Below are positions 51,243 through 59,782 of a stretch of DNA of 64,000 bases, piece by piece. The stretch comes from DATGSL01 sp964645585. Its GTDB lineage: Bacteria; Verrucomicrobiota; Verrucomicrobiia; Opitutales; T3Sed10-336. The notes under the pieces were generated by a model, which saw only the letters and a list, made by a program, of their open reading frames with translations, did no database searches and was not told the DNA's origin. How positions within the stretch are numbered: the stretch's first letter is position 1; each line of letters begins with the position of its first letter. A program made the position numbers and the translations under genes. Location: positions 1 to 64,000 of the forward strand of contig CAZYAN010000019.1 of assembly GCA_964645585.1 (NCBI GenBank), in the 5' to 3' direction.

Positions 51243-52015
51243 TCTCCCCTCTCCAGCCAGGAGCGGAGCGTAGCGGCATCTTCGATCACGGCGGCGGGAT
51301 CGTCGTCCCGCACGAACTCGATCAAAGCATGATGATCGCGGCCGCTTTCGCGCACGATGTCGAGGTAGGTTTGCCAGCGGTCGCTTCCTTTGCTCAGCGG
51401 CAGTCGTTCCGTTCCTTCGCCGGTATGCGACCAATGAAATACGTGGAGATTTCCTAGGTGAGGGAGCAGGAGACGCAGACCGTCGGCCGCGGCGCGCCGG
51501 TCGGCACCGATGGGCGGCTGCCAGAGCGAAAGCACGTTCGGGTGGTTAACCTCCTTGAGGAATTCGAGCGTTGATTCCGGGGTGTCGGTCAGGGTGTTGC
51601 GATGAAACTCGAGGGAGACAGTGATCCCTTCTTCGGCGGCGAGCATTGCGATTTGACGCGTCTTCCGGACGATCGCCTTTCTTGCGGCATCCGTGGTTTT
51701 GGCCGAGCCGGCTTCACCCGCCCAGACGCGAATCGTCGGCGCTTTGAGGAGAGCGGCTGTTTCGAGCACCTGTTCGAATGGCGTCTGTTCCTTCTCGCTT
51801 TTGCCAACCCGGTAGTAGGAGCCATAGGCGGCGACGGCGAGTCCGGCATCCTCGGTGCGTTTACGCGCATCCTCCGCCGCCTGAAGTTTGCCGTGCGGCA
51901 CGTGGACGTCGCCGCCCCATTCGATGCTTTTCAAGCCGGCTTTCCGGACCAGGTGGATAATTTCCGGCACAGTGAGCTTGCGAAAGGTGATCGAAACGAG
52001 TCCCGGTGTGAGCAT
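51227..52015 (-). CDS. Sugar phosphate isomerase/epimerase-like TIM barrel
   Basis: A 262-residue xylose-isomerase-like TIM barrel (AP endonuclease 2 superfamily). Marks: 'GLVSITFRKLTVPEIIHLVR', 'SIEWGGDVHVPHG', 'APTIRVWAGEAGS', 'TVSLEFHRNTLTDTPESTL' with the metal-ligand Glu, and 'HVFHWSHTGEG' and 'HALIEFVRDDD' with later His and Glu ligands. It probably isomerises or epimerises a sugar or inositol-type compound in the cytoplasm. ATG 52015 is used; TTG 52024 adds three residues. The final residues 'EVVGC' and the stop are written in a heptad repeat, so its C-terminus is recent or variable. No sugar operon partner is adjacent. Confidence 0.8.
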   Translation of the reverse strand: MLTPGLVSITFRKLTVPEIIHLVRKAGLKSIEWGGDVHVPHGKLQAAEDARKRTEDAGLAVAAYGSYYRVGKSEKEQTPFEQVLETAALLKAPTIRVWAGEAGSAKTTDAARKAIVRKTRQIAMLAAEEGITVSLEFHRNTLTDTPESTLEFLKEVNHPNVLSLWQPPIGADRRAAADGLRLLLPHLGNLHVFHWSHTGEGTERLPLSKGSDRWQTYLDIVRESGRDHHALIEFVRDDDPAAVIEDAATLRSWLERGEVVGC

Positions 52016-52094
52016 AGCGGACAAAAGAAACGGATATGGCCGTGGCGATAAGTGGGCGCGAACAGCGTCCGCGCATCCCGTTCAGCGGATGGGC

Positions 52095-53375
52095 TCAGAT
52101 GGTTTGGCCGCTGCCGGTCACCGTGAACTTGTAGCTGCAAAGTTCTTTGAGGCCCATCGGTCCGCGCGCGTGGAGACGATCGGTTGAGATGCCGATTTCG
52201 GCGCCGAGCCCGAATTGGTAACCGTCGGTAAAACGGGTGCTCGCGTTCCAGTAAACCGCCGCTGAATCGACTTCGTTCAGGAAGCGCCGCGCGGCCGCTT
52301 CATCGGAGGTGACGATCGCGTCGCTGTGGGCGCTTCCGAATGTATTGATATGATCGATCGCGGCATCGAGCGAGGGGACGATCTTCACGGCGAGGATGAG
52401 CGCGAGATATTCTTCCCGCCAGTCGCTATCGGTTGCGGGCTTATGCGGAACCGGCGGTTGAGAACCTTGGAGAATCGCGGCCGCTTGGTCGTCGACGCGA
52501 AGCTCGACGTTTTGTTCGGCGAGTTTTCGGGCGACCCGCGGGAGGAGCGACGGAGCGATTTCTTCATGGACGAGCATTTTTTCCGCCGCGTTGCAGACGC
52601 CGGGGCGCTGGCATTTCGCGTTGATCGCGATCTGTTCGGCCATGTCCGGATCGGCCGCGCGATCGAGGTAGACGTGACAGACGCCTTCGTAATGCTTGAT
52701 GACCGGAATCAGCGAGTTCTCCGCGACAAACCGGATCAGTCCTTCTCCGCCGCGCGGGATGATGCAGTGAACCGATTTGTCCTGCCGCAGCAGGCAATTC
52801 AGAGCGTAACGCTCGGTGGTCGGAATCAGTTGAACCGCGTTGGCTGGCAAGGAGGCCTCTTTGAGGGCGGCGGTGATCAGCGCCGCGAACGCCGTATTGG
52901 TGTGAAACGCCTCTTTGCCGCCGCGCAGCAGGCTGGCATTGCCGGATTTCAGGCAGAGGACGGCGCAGTCGATGGTGACGTTGGGCCGCGATTCGTAGAT
53001 GATCCCGATAACGCCGATCGGAGTCCGGACTTTTTCAATCAACAAACCGTTGGGGCGCTCGACCGTTTCGATCACCTCGCCGACCGGGTCGGGGAGTTCG
53101 GCCACCTGCCGCACGCCGCTGGCGATTTTGGCGAGGCGGTCCGAGGTGATCAGGAGACGGTCGAGCATGGCGTCGCTGAGGCCGGCTTCGCGTCCGGCCG
53201 CCAGATCCTTTTCGTTTTCGCTGAGGAGAGCGGGGGCTTCCTTTTCGAGCAAATCCGCGAGTGTAAGCAGAGCGCGATTCTTCTGGGCGGTCGTGACCCG
53301 CGCAAGCTGATGCGCCGCGGCGCGCGCGCGCTCCGCCATCGATTGAACGAGTTTCTCGATCTGCTGTTCGTCCAT
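52095..53375 (-). CDS. proA: Gamma-glutamyl phosphate reductase
   Basis: Second enzyme of proline synthesis: reduces gamma-glutamyl phosphate to glutamate semialdehyde with NADPH. At 426 residues it is typical of ProA. Visible are 'RTPIGVIGIIYESRPNVT', 'GNASLLRGGKEAFHTN', the nucleophilic Cys in 'AKCQRPGVCNAAEKMLVHE' and 'EIGISTDRLHARGPMGLKEL'. ATG 53375 is chosen because the frame's upstream extension to 53666 overlaps the FGE gene's end and looks non-coding. The proB kinase gene is not adjacent. It is 79 bp from the isomerase gene, same strand. Confidence 0.94.
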   Translation of the reverse strand: MDEQQIEKLVQSMAERARAAAHQLARVTTAQKNRALLTLADLLEKEAPALLSENEKDLAAGREAGLSDAMLDRLLITSDRLAKIASGVRQVAELPDPVGEVIETVERPNGLLIEKVRTPIGVIGIIYESRPNVTIDCAVLCLKSGNASLLRGGKEAFHTNTAFAALITAALKEASLPANAVQLIPTTERYALNCLLRQDKSVHCIIPRGGEGLIRFVAENSLIPVIKHYEGVCHVYLDRAADPDMAEQIAINAKCQRPGVCNAAEKMLVHEEIAPSLLPRVARKLAEQNVELRVDDQAAAILQGSQPPVPHKPATDSDWREEYLALILAVKIVPSLDAAIDHINTFGSAHSDAIVTSDEAAARRFLNEVDSAAVYWNASTRFTDGYQFGLGAEIGISTDRLHARGPMGLKELCSYKFTVTGSGQTI

Positions 53376-53446
53376 AACCAGCCATCCTTTCACTGAAGCC
53401 GCCGCGCTGTCAATGCGAGGGGAAGGTGTCGTTCGGATCGGGGCGA

Positions 53447-54427
53447 TCAGGCGTCGCGGGCGCAGCGAAACCCGCAGTTTCCGGTCGAACTGTCGGGCGT
53501 GTTTCCGTTGCGGGCGGCGACGCGATACCGGTTGCAATAGGAATAATGACAGAGGTAGGAACCGCCCTTCATCACCCGAAGCTCGCCGCTGTCGGGCCCA
53601 GTCGGATTGATTCGAGAGGCCTGGATATGATGGGTGGGGCTGAACCAGTCCGCGCACCATTCCCAAACATTGCCGGCCATGTTGTAGAGACCGAAAGCAT
53701 TGGGGGGAAACGAGCGGGAGGGCGCGGTGCCGACGTAACCGTCTTCGGCGGTGTTGCGATGCGGGAATTCGCCCTGCCAGATATTGCAGAGATGCCGGCC
53801 GCCGGGCGTCAGCTCATCGCCCCACGGATACAATTTCTGCTCCAATCCGCCCCGAGCGGCATATTCCCATTCGGCCTCCGTCGGCAGACGTTTTCCGGCC
53901 CAGGCGCAGTAAGCGGCAGCGTCATTCCAGGAAATATGCACGACCGGATGGTCGAGGCGTTTTCGAATATCGGTTCCCGGTCCTTCGGGCCGCCGCCAGC
54001 AGGCGCCTTCGACGCCGAGCCACCAATTCAAGCCCTCCAGTGGCCGAAGCCGTCCCTTTTTCAGGACTTTTTTAGGAACGAGAAGGTGAAAGACGTACGA
54101 CCAGCCAAACTTCTCGGCTTCAGTTCGATACCCGGTGGTTTTGACGAATGTCTCGAACTGACGGTTTGTCACGGCGCACGCGTCCAGATAAAAAGGAGAA
54201 ACCGTCACCTCCCGCACCGGTCCTTCACCGTCTTGCACCCACGCTTCCGGGCTGTCGGTTCCCATCAGAAACGTGCCTCCCCGGAGGCGAACCATTCCCT
54301 TTGTGGAGGATTCGGTGCTCGCGCCCGCGATCCCCGTCGCGGGAGAAGGCGGCGGGGCCGCGTCGGGTTCGGCCGGCCGATTCGGCGCGGCCGGTGTGCA
54401 GCACGACGGTTTCGGCTCGGAATTCAC
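53447..54427 (-). CDS. Formylglycine-generating enzyme (sulfatase activator)
   Basis: Converts the active-site cysteine of sulfatases to C-alpha-formylglycine, in the cytoplasm before export. It carries the full FGE signature: 'GGTFLMGTDSPEAWVQDGEG', 'KRLPTEAEWEYAARGG', 'GLYNMAGNVWEWCADWF' and the active-site pair Cys293 and Cys298 in 'GGSYLCHYSYCNRYRVAAR', spaced as in characterised bacterial FGE. No signal peptide; the N-terminus is low-complexity with 'SCCTPAAP', which is seen in other bacterial members. The start is GTG 54427, the only start upstream of the domain that is in frame besides Met45. It lies next to two Tat sulfatases and serves the window's other sulfatases too. Confidence 0.93.
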   Translation of the reverse strand: MNSEPKPSCCTPAAPNRPAEPDAAPPPSPATGIAGASTESSTKGMVRLRGGTFLMGTDSPEAWVQDGEGPVREVTVSPFYLDACAVTNRQFETFVKTTGYRTEAEKFGWSYVFHLLVPKKVLKKGRLRPLEGLNWWLGVEGACWRRPEGPGTDIRKRLDHPVVHISWNDAAAYCAWAGKRLPTEAEWEYAARGGLEQKLYPWGDELTPGGRHLCNIWQGEFPHRNTAEDGYVGTAPSRSFPPNAFGLYNMAGNVWEWCADWFSPTHHIQASRINPTGPDSGELRVMKGGSYLCHYSYCNRYRVAARNGNTPDSSTGNCGFRCARDA

Positions 54428-54440
54428 AGCGGGTCTAAAA

Positions 54441-54525
54441 AAAGCCTGGATCCGAAAGGTGGAACCGGCATCTTGCCGCTTTTTTGCGGATCAGCGGCTG
54501 GAAGCCGCTGCCACTTTTTGCTGTG
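54441..54525 (-). repeat. Dispersed two-hairpin repeat, copy C
   Basis: Read on the minus strand it carries AAAAAGTGGCAGCGGCTTCC, a perfect AGCGGCT-TCC-AGCCGCT stem, GATCCGCA, a second stem CGGCA-AGA-TGCCG and an AGGCTT end, matching copies A and B. It fills most of the gap between the FGE gene start and the end of the upstream sulfatase gene, so it is transcribed as a spacer of this operon if the genes are co-transcribed. Confidence 0.78.
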
Positions 54526-54541
54526 TGAGCGCCATTCATCT

Positions 54542-56482
54542 TTAGGCTTCTGTCGCGACGACCCGGTAAAAAGCCCGGTCGTCGGTCAGCGGTTCCGAAA
54601 GAAGAATCGGACCGTTGTTGCCCGCGACGGGTTCTCCGACGTTGGTCCAGTCCTGGAGGCCGGTTGAGCGCTGGAGCTGATACGTGGAGCCCCATCGGGA
54701 AAAGAACTTCAGCTCGATAAAGTCCTCCGTTTCGCCCGTCCCTTCCACGATGGCGCTCACGGTGCGAATGGTCACGTCTTCCGCCTTCACCGGCGCTGTG
54801 ACCGGACGGCTCTGCAGCCGTTCGGCAACGACTTGATCGAGGCGCTGCATCATTTGCGTCCGTTTGATTTTCTGGGCTTCGGTCGCGAGGGTTTCCTGTT
54901 CGTGCGCAACCCGCAAAGCTTCGGCCCAGACGGAGAGATTGCGCATCTCGACCGGCTCCCCGGTCGCGGCATCGGTATCGGTTCCGCCGAGCGCCGCCGG
55001 ACGGAGATCGTAGAACTCCTGCTGATCTGGCGCGACCCCTTCGCCGTCGTAATAGCGAACGTATTTGTAGTGGGCTTCGCGGATCATTTGCAGGCGGTTG
55101 GGCGGGTTCACGATACCGTTGCCGTCGGTTCCCTCGGAGGATTGCCCCGCGTAGACATCGTCAAAGGTAAACAGAACATAATCCTGTACCGGACCCGCTT
55201 CCGGGTCGAGAATCAAGCTGCTGTAATCGACACCGGCGAACTGGTAGCTGGATGGATCCGGAACGCCGAGAAGCGCGCAGACGGTCGGCAGAAAGTCGAC
55301 GTGGGATACGAGATGCGGACAGACGCGTCCCTCGGGGAACAGTTCCGGATTCGACCAGATCAGCGGAACGCGAATCGTCTCTTCGTAGGCGTTAAACGTT
55401 TTTTGCCGCAAGCCGCCGTGAGCCATTCCCATTTCGCCGTGATCGGAGGTGCGAACGATCAAGGTGTTCGCCCGAAGCGCCTCGCCTCCCGGCCCGTCGA
55501 ACACATCGAGAATGCGCTGGAGATGTCCGTCGACGAGTTTCATCAGGTTGCCGTAAAAGTTCAGATAGGCTTTCCGTTGCGCGTCGGTCACCAGCGCGCC
55601 CAGCCCATTGAGCAGGAAAAGGAGCTCCCGCTGACAGGTCGGTTTGTGGTTGGCCAAAAGATTCTCATGGACGGTCGGCGGCAGCTCAAGATCGCCCAGA
55701 AGGTCGGCCGGACTGTAGCCGTCTATGCCGACGTTGCCAGGATAGCCGAGGACGTCGTGCGGATTGACCAAGGAAATCACCAGGCAGAACGGCTTTCCTC
55801 CGGGATTGTCGCGCTTGTTCTCCAAGTAGGCGATGGCGTCGTTTGTGTAACGAGTGTCATGATTCCCCAAGCCGCCGCCGTAGTTCTCGATTTTAACATC
55901 CTGCCCGGCGTCGGGCGCATTCCATTCGTCGAAACCGTAGCGGGAAATATCGTCGTGGAGAACCTCGCCGTCAACGCCTTTAACCGGAGTGCTGAGGTGC
56001 CATTTGCCCTTGTAAACAACTTCGTAGCCGGCGGCTTTAAGGACGGTGGCGAGGTTGGGAAGTGACGGGTCGAGCTGATGCTGAGTCGGCGAGTTGGGAA
56101 ACCCTTCGCTCAGCGTGTCGACGGATCGGTGCTGGGCGGGAAACAGCCCGGTGAAAAGACAGTTCCGCGCGGGCGTGCACATGCAGCTGTTCGTGAAGGC
56201 GCGGCTGAACGAAACGCCGTTGGCTCGGAGCGAGGTCGTGGCGGGAAGGTTGCTCTCCGCCCAGCCCGGCGGGAACCATTGCGGCTCGCGTTCCTGGTCG
56301 GTGATAAACAGGATCAGGTTCATGCCCGACGTGGCCGGCGGGATGGAGAGCGGGGCGTTGGCGGCGGCGCGCGCGCTCGGCACGAAGACATTGAACAAGG
56401 GCTGTCCGATCGTCGCCGCGGCGCCGGCTTTGGCGATTGTTTTGAGGAAGGTGCGGCGGGAGGAATGCGAGGAATCGTTCAT
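54542..56482 (-). CDS. Tat-exported sulfatase (paralogue 1)
   Basis: The Tat signal 'SSRRTFLKTIAKAGAAATIG' (RR followed by TFLK) precedes a sulfatase core: 'LILFITDQEREPQWFP' at the metal site (Asp62, Gln63 rather than Asp-Asp), Cys102 of 'MCTPARNCLFTG' as the formylglycine site, and 'VRTSDHGEMGMAHGGLRQKT' for the second ligand set. The C-terminus has the beta module 'YQLQRSTGLQDWTNVG' ending 'DDRAFYRVVATEA'. 646 residues. Because Tat exports folded protein, the cysteine must be oxidised in the cytoplasm by the adjacent FGE. It is about 66 bp downstream of its paralogue and strongly similar over the full length. Substrate unknown. Confidence 0.88.
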   Translation of the reverse strand: MNDSSHSSRRTFLKTIAKAGAAATIGQPLFNVFVPSARAAANAPLSIPPATSGMNLILFITDQEREPQWFPPGWAESNLPATTSLRANGVSFSRAFTNSCMCTPARNCLFTGLFPAQHRSVDTLSEGFPNSPTQHQLDPSLPNLATVLKAAGYEVVYKGKWHLSTPVKGVDGEVLHDDISRYGFDEWNAPDAGQDVKIENYGGGLGNHDTRYTNDAIAYLENKRDNPGGKPFCLVISLVNPHDVLGYPGNVGIDGYSPADLLGDLELPPTVHENLLANHKPTCQRELLFLLNGLGALVTDAQRKAYLNFYGNLMKLVDGHLQRILDVFDGPGGEALRANTLIVRTSDHGEMGMAHGGLRQKTFNAYEETIRVPLIWSNPELFPEGRVCPHLVSHVDFLPTVCALLGVPDPSSYQFAGVDYSSLILDPEAGPVQDYVLFTFDDVYAGQSSEGTDGNGIVNPPNRLQMIREAHYKYVRYYDGEGVAPDQQEFYDLRPAALGGTDTDAATGEPVEMRNLSVWAEALRVAHEQETLATEAQKIKRTQMMQRLDQVVAERLQSRPVTAPVKAEDVTIRTVSAIVEGTGETEDFIELKFFSRWGSTYQLQRSTGLQDWTNVGEPVAGNNGPILLSEPLTDDRAFYRVVATEA

Positions 56483-56548
56483 GATGGCTAATGGATTGTC
56501 AGGTTCTCTAAATAAACGTTCGAAGATCGTCGCGTGTTCAACGTCAAA

Positions 56549-58498
56549 TCAGCCGGCGGTTGCCACGACGCGGTAAAAGGCGCGATCGTCCGACAGCGGC
56601 TGAGTCATGATAATCGGTCCGTTGTTGCCGGGAACCGGATCGCCGATGTCGGTCCAGTTGTTCAGACCAGTGGAGCGTTGCAGCTGGTAATTCGAACCAG
56701 CGCGGGAATAGAATTTCAGTTCGATCCAGTCGGTCGTTTCGTTTGTCTGCTCATCGGTCACGGTCGCGGTTTTGATCGTGACATCTTCGGCTTTGACCGG
56801 AGCTTGCGGGGGCCGGACCTGGAGCCGTTCGGCGGCAGCGGCGGCGAGACGCTGTTTCATTTGAGCTCGCTTTACTTTCTGTTCAACGGTCGCGAGCTCG
56901 ATCGCACGCTGGCTGTCGGCCCACTCGGAGATGTTGCGCAATTCGACCGGCTCTCCGGTAGCGGCGTCCGTATCGGTGCCGCCGCGGGAGGCCGGGCGGA
57001 GGTCGTAAAACTCTTCCTCGTCCGGCTCGACCCCTTCGCCGTCGTAGTAGCGGGCGAACTTATAATCGGTGTCGAGAATCATCTGGATCCGGTTGGGCGG
57101 CGGAATCAGGCCGTTTGTCATGTCCGGCTCGACCGATTGTCCGGCATTGATGTCGTCGTAGGTGAAGAGGACGTAATCCTGAACGGCAGGCGCGTCCGGA
57201 TCGAGGATCAGACTGCTGTAATCGACCCCGGCGAAATCGTATTGCTCCGCGTTGGGGATTCCCAGAAGGGTGCAGAGCGTCGGCATGAAATCGACATGGG
57301 AAACGAGGTGCGGTGATTCGCGGCCTTCGGGGAAAAGTTCGGGATTCGACCAGACGAGCGGAACGCGGATCGTTTCCTCGTAGCAGTTGAACGTCTTCTG
57401 GCGGAGCCCGCCGTGGCACATCGCCATCTCGCCGTGATCGGACGTGCGGACGACGAGGGTGTTTCGGAACATCTCCTGTCCGGCTTCGCCCGCGTTTTCG
57501 AAAACGTCCAAAACCCGCCCGAGCTGGCTGTCGACGTGTCTCATCAGGTTCGCGTAGAAGTTGATGTAATTCTTGCGCATCTGCGGCAGCGGAAGCGGCA
57601 GCATCATCTTCGCGATCTCGACGAACGTGTCGTGGTGGACGCGGGGTTTGAAATTGTGCTCGAGGCTCTCCAGCATCGACGGCGGGAAGTCGATCGGCGG
57701 CGTCGTTTCATTGAGCCAGGGATCGTCGGTGTATCCGAAGGTTTGATACCTTGCCGGATATGACCAGACGTCGTGCGGATTGACCAGCGAGAGGACAAGA
57801 CAAAACGGCTTCGGGCGCGGGTTCGCGATCCGGTCTTCGAGGAACGCGATCGCGTCGCTGACGTAGCGTTCGTCGTTGAGCGCGCCGGGAGATTCGGGGT
57901 CGATGCCGCCGTCGGGCGGATTCCAGCTGTCAAAGCCGTAGCGGGAAATATCGTCGTATTCATACTCGCCGTCGGCTCCGCGCGCGCCGTTGCTCATGTG
58001 CCATTTTCCTTTGTAAACCACGTCGTAGCCGGCGGATTTGAGGACGGTCGCGAGGTTCGGAAGATCGGGATTGAGCTGGGATTCCGCGTGGGATTGCGGA
58101 AAATCTTCGGTCAGCGTTTGGAACGAGCCGTGCTGAGCGGGGAAAAGACCGGTGAAAAGGGCGTTGCGGGCGGGCGTGCATTGGCAGCAGCTGGTGTACG
58201 CGCGACTGAAGGAGACGCCGTTGGCTCTGAGGCGGTTCATCGCCGGAAGATTCGCCTCGGCCCAGCCTTCCGGGAACCACTGGACCGCGCGTTCCTGGTC
58301 GGTGAGCAGAACCAGCAGATTCATCCCGGACGCGGCAGGCGGAATCGAAGCGGCGGTCTGGGCGGCGCGGGCGCTCGGAACGAAAACATTGAAAAGCGGC
58401 TGACTCGCGGCGGCCGTGACGCCGGCTTTTGCGACCGTCTTCAAAAAAGTCCGACGGGAAGTTTGGCTGCGAAAGGAAGTCGGTTTTGTCGGGTTCAT
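56549..58498 (-). CDS. Tat-exported sulfatase (paralogue 2)
   Basis: Tandem duplicate of the next gene. The Tat signal 'TSRRTFLKTVAKAGVTAAAS' is followed by the core with 'LLVLLTDQERAVQWFPEGWA', Cys107 of 'CTPARNALFTGLFPAQHG' for formylglycine, and 'VRTSDHGEMAMCHGGLRQKT'. The end module is 'YQLQRSTGLNNWTDIGDP' to 'DDRAFYRVVATAG'. 649 residues; ATG 58498 is chosen, whereas the GTG/ATG frame to 58552 adds 18 residues before the RR motif. It is the first gene of the unit sulfatase-sulfatase-FGE on the minus strand. The 'TDQ' metal-site variant is shared by both paralogues, which suggests a common, distinct substrate class. Confidence 0.88.
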   Translation of the reverse strand: MNPTKPTSFRSQTSRRTFLKTVAKAGVTAAASQPLFNVFVPSARAAQTAASIPPAASGMNLLVLLTDQERAVQWFPEGWAEANLPAMNRLRANGVSFSRAYTSCCQCTPARNALFTGLFPAQHGSFQTLTEDFPQSHAESQLNPDLPNLATVLKSAGYDVVYKGKWHMSNGARGADGEYEYDDISRYGFDSWNPPDGGIDPESPGALNDERYVSDAIAFLEDRIANPRPKPFCLVLSLVNPHDVWSYPARYQTFGYTDDPWLNETTPPIDFPPSMLESLEHNFKPRVHHDTFVEIAKMMLPLPLPQMRKNYINFYANLMRHVDSQLGRVLDVFENAGEAGQEMFRNTLVVRTSDHGEMAMCHGGLRQKTFNCYEETIRVPLVWSNPELFPEGRESPHLVSHVDFMPTLCTLLGIPNAEQYDFAGVDYSSLILDPDAPAVQDYVLFTYDDINAGQSVEPDMTNGLIPPPNRIQMILDTDYKFARYYDGEGVEPDEEEFYDLRPASRGGTDTDAATGEPVELRNISEWADSQRAIELATVEQKVKRAQMKQRLAAAAAERLQVRPPQAPVKAEDVTIKTATVTDEQTNETTDWIELKFYSRAGSNYQLQRSTGLNNWTDIGDPVPGNNGPIIMTQPLSDDRAFYRVVATAG

Positions 58499-58983
58499 GG
58501 TTTGGCCTGCTTCAGGATCAATGTGTAAATCACGAAAAGTCGCGCCGCCCATCGGTGGAAATTACCCAAAAAATCACAAGAATGAATCGGTGAATCCGGC
58601 ACCCTTCTTGGCGAATCGGGCATGGTCTGGTGAATCCGGCTGTAGCGATTTCGCGCGGTAGGCGACGGATGCTCTTGCGGGCGATGGTTCATCAGGGTTT
58701 CGGACGAGTCAGGTCACGACCTGGGTGTCGGCAAGAGCTGAGTGCCTGGATCGTCGAACATCGAAGAGCAGGTTACCTGTCGTTTGGCAGCACCCATGGG
58801 GATGCCTCTTTCTTGCGGGGACTGCTTGAATGCGACCGAAATCGGGCGTGCCGGGAGCGCGTGTCGCCGAGCGCGAACTTTTTAAGCGCTTGAAAGCTTC
58901 ATAAAAACCTCACGAGCGCGGTTACATCTGTCGAATGCTGCGGGCAACTTGACATCGGTTATGCTGCGATACAGTTTTACAGC
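58499..58983. other. Intergenic stretch between divergent sulfatase and toxin-antitoxin genes
   Basis: Nothing recognisable in 485 bp. A 40-bp-spaced direct repeat of GGTGAATCCGGC (58589-58600 and 58629-58640) and an 87-codon open frame starting at GTG 58630 are present, but the frame shows no known domain. Sulfatase and toxin-antitoxin promoters must lie here; TTGACA at 58949-58954 is a candidate -35 for the latter. Confidence 0.4.
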
Positions 58984-58993
58984 ATGCCTGTAA
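58977..58993 (+). promoter_or_regulatory. Inverted repeat across the antitoxin start codon
   Basis: TTACAG-CATGC-CTGTAA has 6-bp arms with the ATG in the loop. Related CAG/CTG words lie on both sides (ATACAG at 58969, TACTGCC at 58993). It is a plausible autoregulatory site for the AbrB/MazE-fold antitoxin, or it could hide the start codon in the RNA. Confidence 0.4.
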
Positions 58994-59238
58994 TACTGCC
59001 AGTAAGTAAACGCGGGACGGTGACATTGCCGCCTGAGCTTCGGTCGAAGCTGGGCCTTGACCGGCTGAAGAACCCGATGCTGCTTGTTGAGGAAAAGGAC
59101 GGTAAACTGTTTCTGGAGCCTGCTACCGCAGTTCCGGTGCGCGACCTCCCCGAGGCCACGATCCGGGGGTGGATTGTCGAGGATGAGAAGGCCATGAAGG
59201 CGCTCCAGAGTGTTCGAAAGACGGCGAAGCGGAAGTGA
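58984..59238 (+). CDS. AbrB/MazE-fold antitoxin
   Basis: An 84-residue protein with an N-terminal swapped-hairpin DNA-binding fold: 'ILPVSKRGTVTLPPELRSKL' is the typical SpoVT/AbrB start. The C-terminal 35 residues ('RGWIVEDEKAMKALQSVRKT') would wrap the toxin. Its TGA overlaps the toxin's GTG start (GTGA), so the two are translationally coupled. It is expected to neutralise the PIN toxin and repress the operon. The start ATG 58984 lies in a small inverted repeat. Confidence 0.85.
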   Translation: MPVILPVSKRGTVTLPPELRSKLGLDRLKNPMLLVEEKDGKLFLEPATAVPVRDLPEATIRGWIVEDEKAMKALQSVRKTAKRK

Positions 59239-59657
59239 AGCTGTTTCTGGACACGAGTGTCCTGCTATCTGCATCCGGCTCATCCAAAGGAGCGAGCCGA
59301 TTCATTGTGGACGAAGCGAAGGCGCGGAGGTGGTTTCTCTGCAGCTCTCATTACTGTCGGGAGGAAACGCGGCGGAACTTGCCGAAACTCGGATCGGATG
59401 CAGAGCGCTATTTCGAGCGAACGCTTCTGCGCCGAATCGATTGGATGACTGACTCGCTTGTATCCGACTGGCCGGTCGTTTTTGCAAAGCTAAAGGACAA
59501 GCCGGTGCTGCTCTCCGCCCTCGCCGCTGAGAGCGATGCTTTGCTGACGCTCGACCGGGTGGATTTTCACGGGAAAATCGGGACGCGATTCTACGGGATG
59601 GCGGTTCAGACTCCCGGCGACTGGCTTCTGGAAATGCGGGAGACGGGGAAACTGTGA
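59235..59657 (+). CDS. PIN-domain toxin (VapC-like ribonuclease)
   Basis: A 140-residue PIN domain. Acidic residues of the metal site can be seen: Asp6 in 'LFLDTSVLLSAS', the Glu pair in 'CREETRRNLPKL', and Asp in 'ESDALLTLDRVDFHGK'. Known members cleave tRNA or other RNA when the antitoxin is degraded. GTG 59235 is the start, overlapping the antitoxin stop. The pairing of an AbrB-type antitoxin with a PIN toxin is the VapBC arrangement. The 125 bp after it hold no gene. Confidence 0.85.
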   Translation: MKLFLDTSVLLSASGSSKGASRFIVDEAKARRWFLCSSHYCREETRRNLPKLGSDAERYFERTLLRRIDWMTDSLVSDWPVVFAKLKDKPVLLSALAAESDALLTLDRVDFHGKIGTRFYGMAVQTPGDWLLEMRETGKL

Positions 59658-59782
59658 AGGAGGAAAGATTTCCAAGTGACAAACACCGAAGCTCAGCCAA
59701 ATCCCAGCCGTCGTTTCGGGCAAGCGCTGCAAGGCATAGAGGATTTTGCCTATGCTGATGAAAAAAGAAGGTCTTTGAAACT

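Noticed and set aside
58630..58893. 87-codon open frame upstream of the antitoxin
   Set aside because: GTG start, no ribosome site, no domain, and unusual cysteine/arginine content; left as intergenic.
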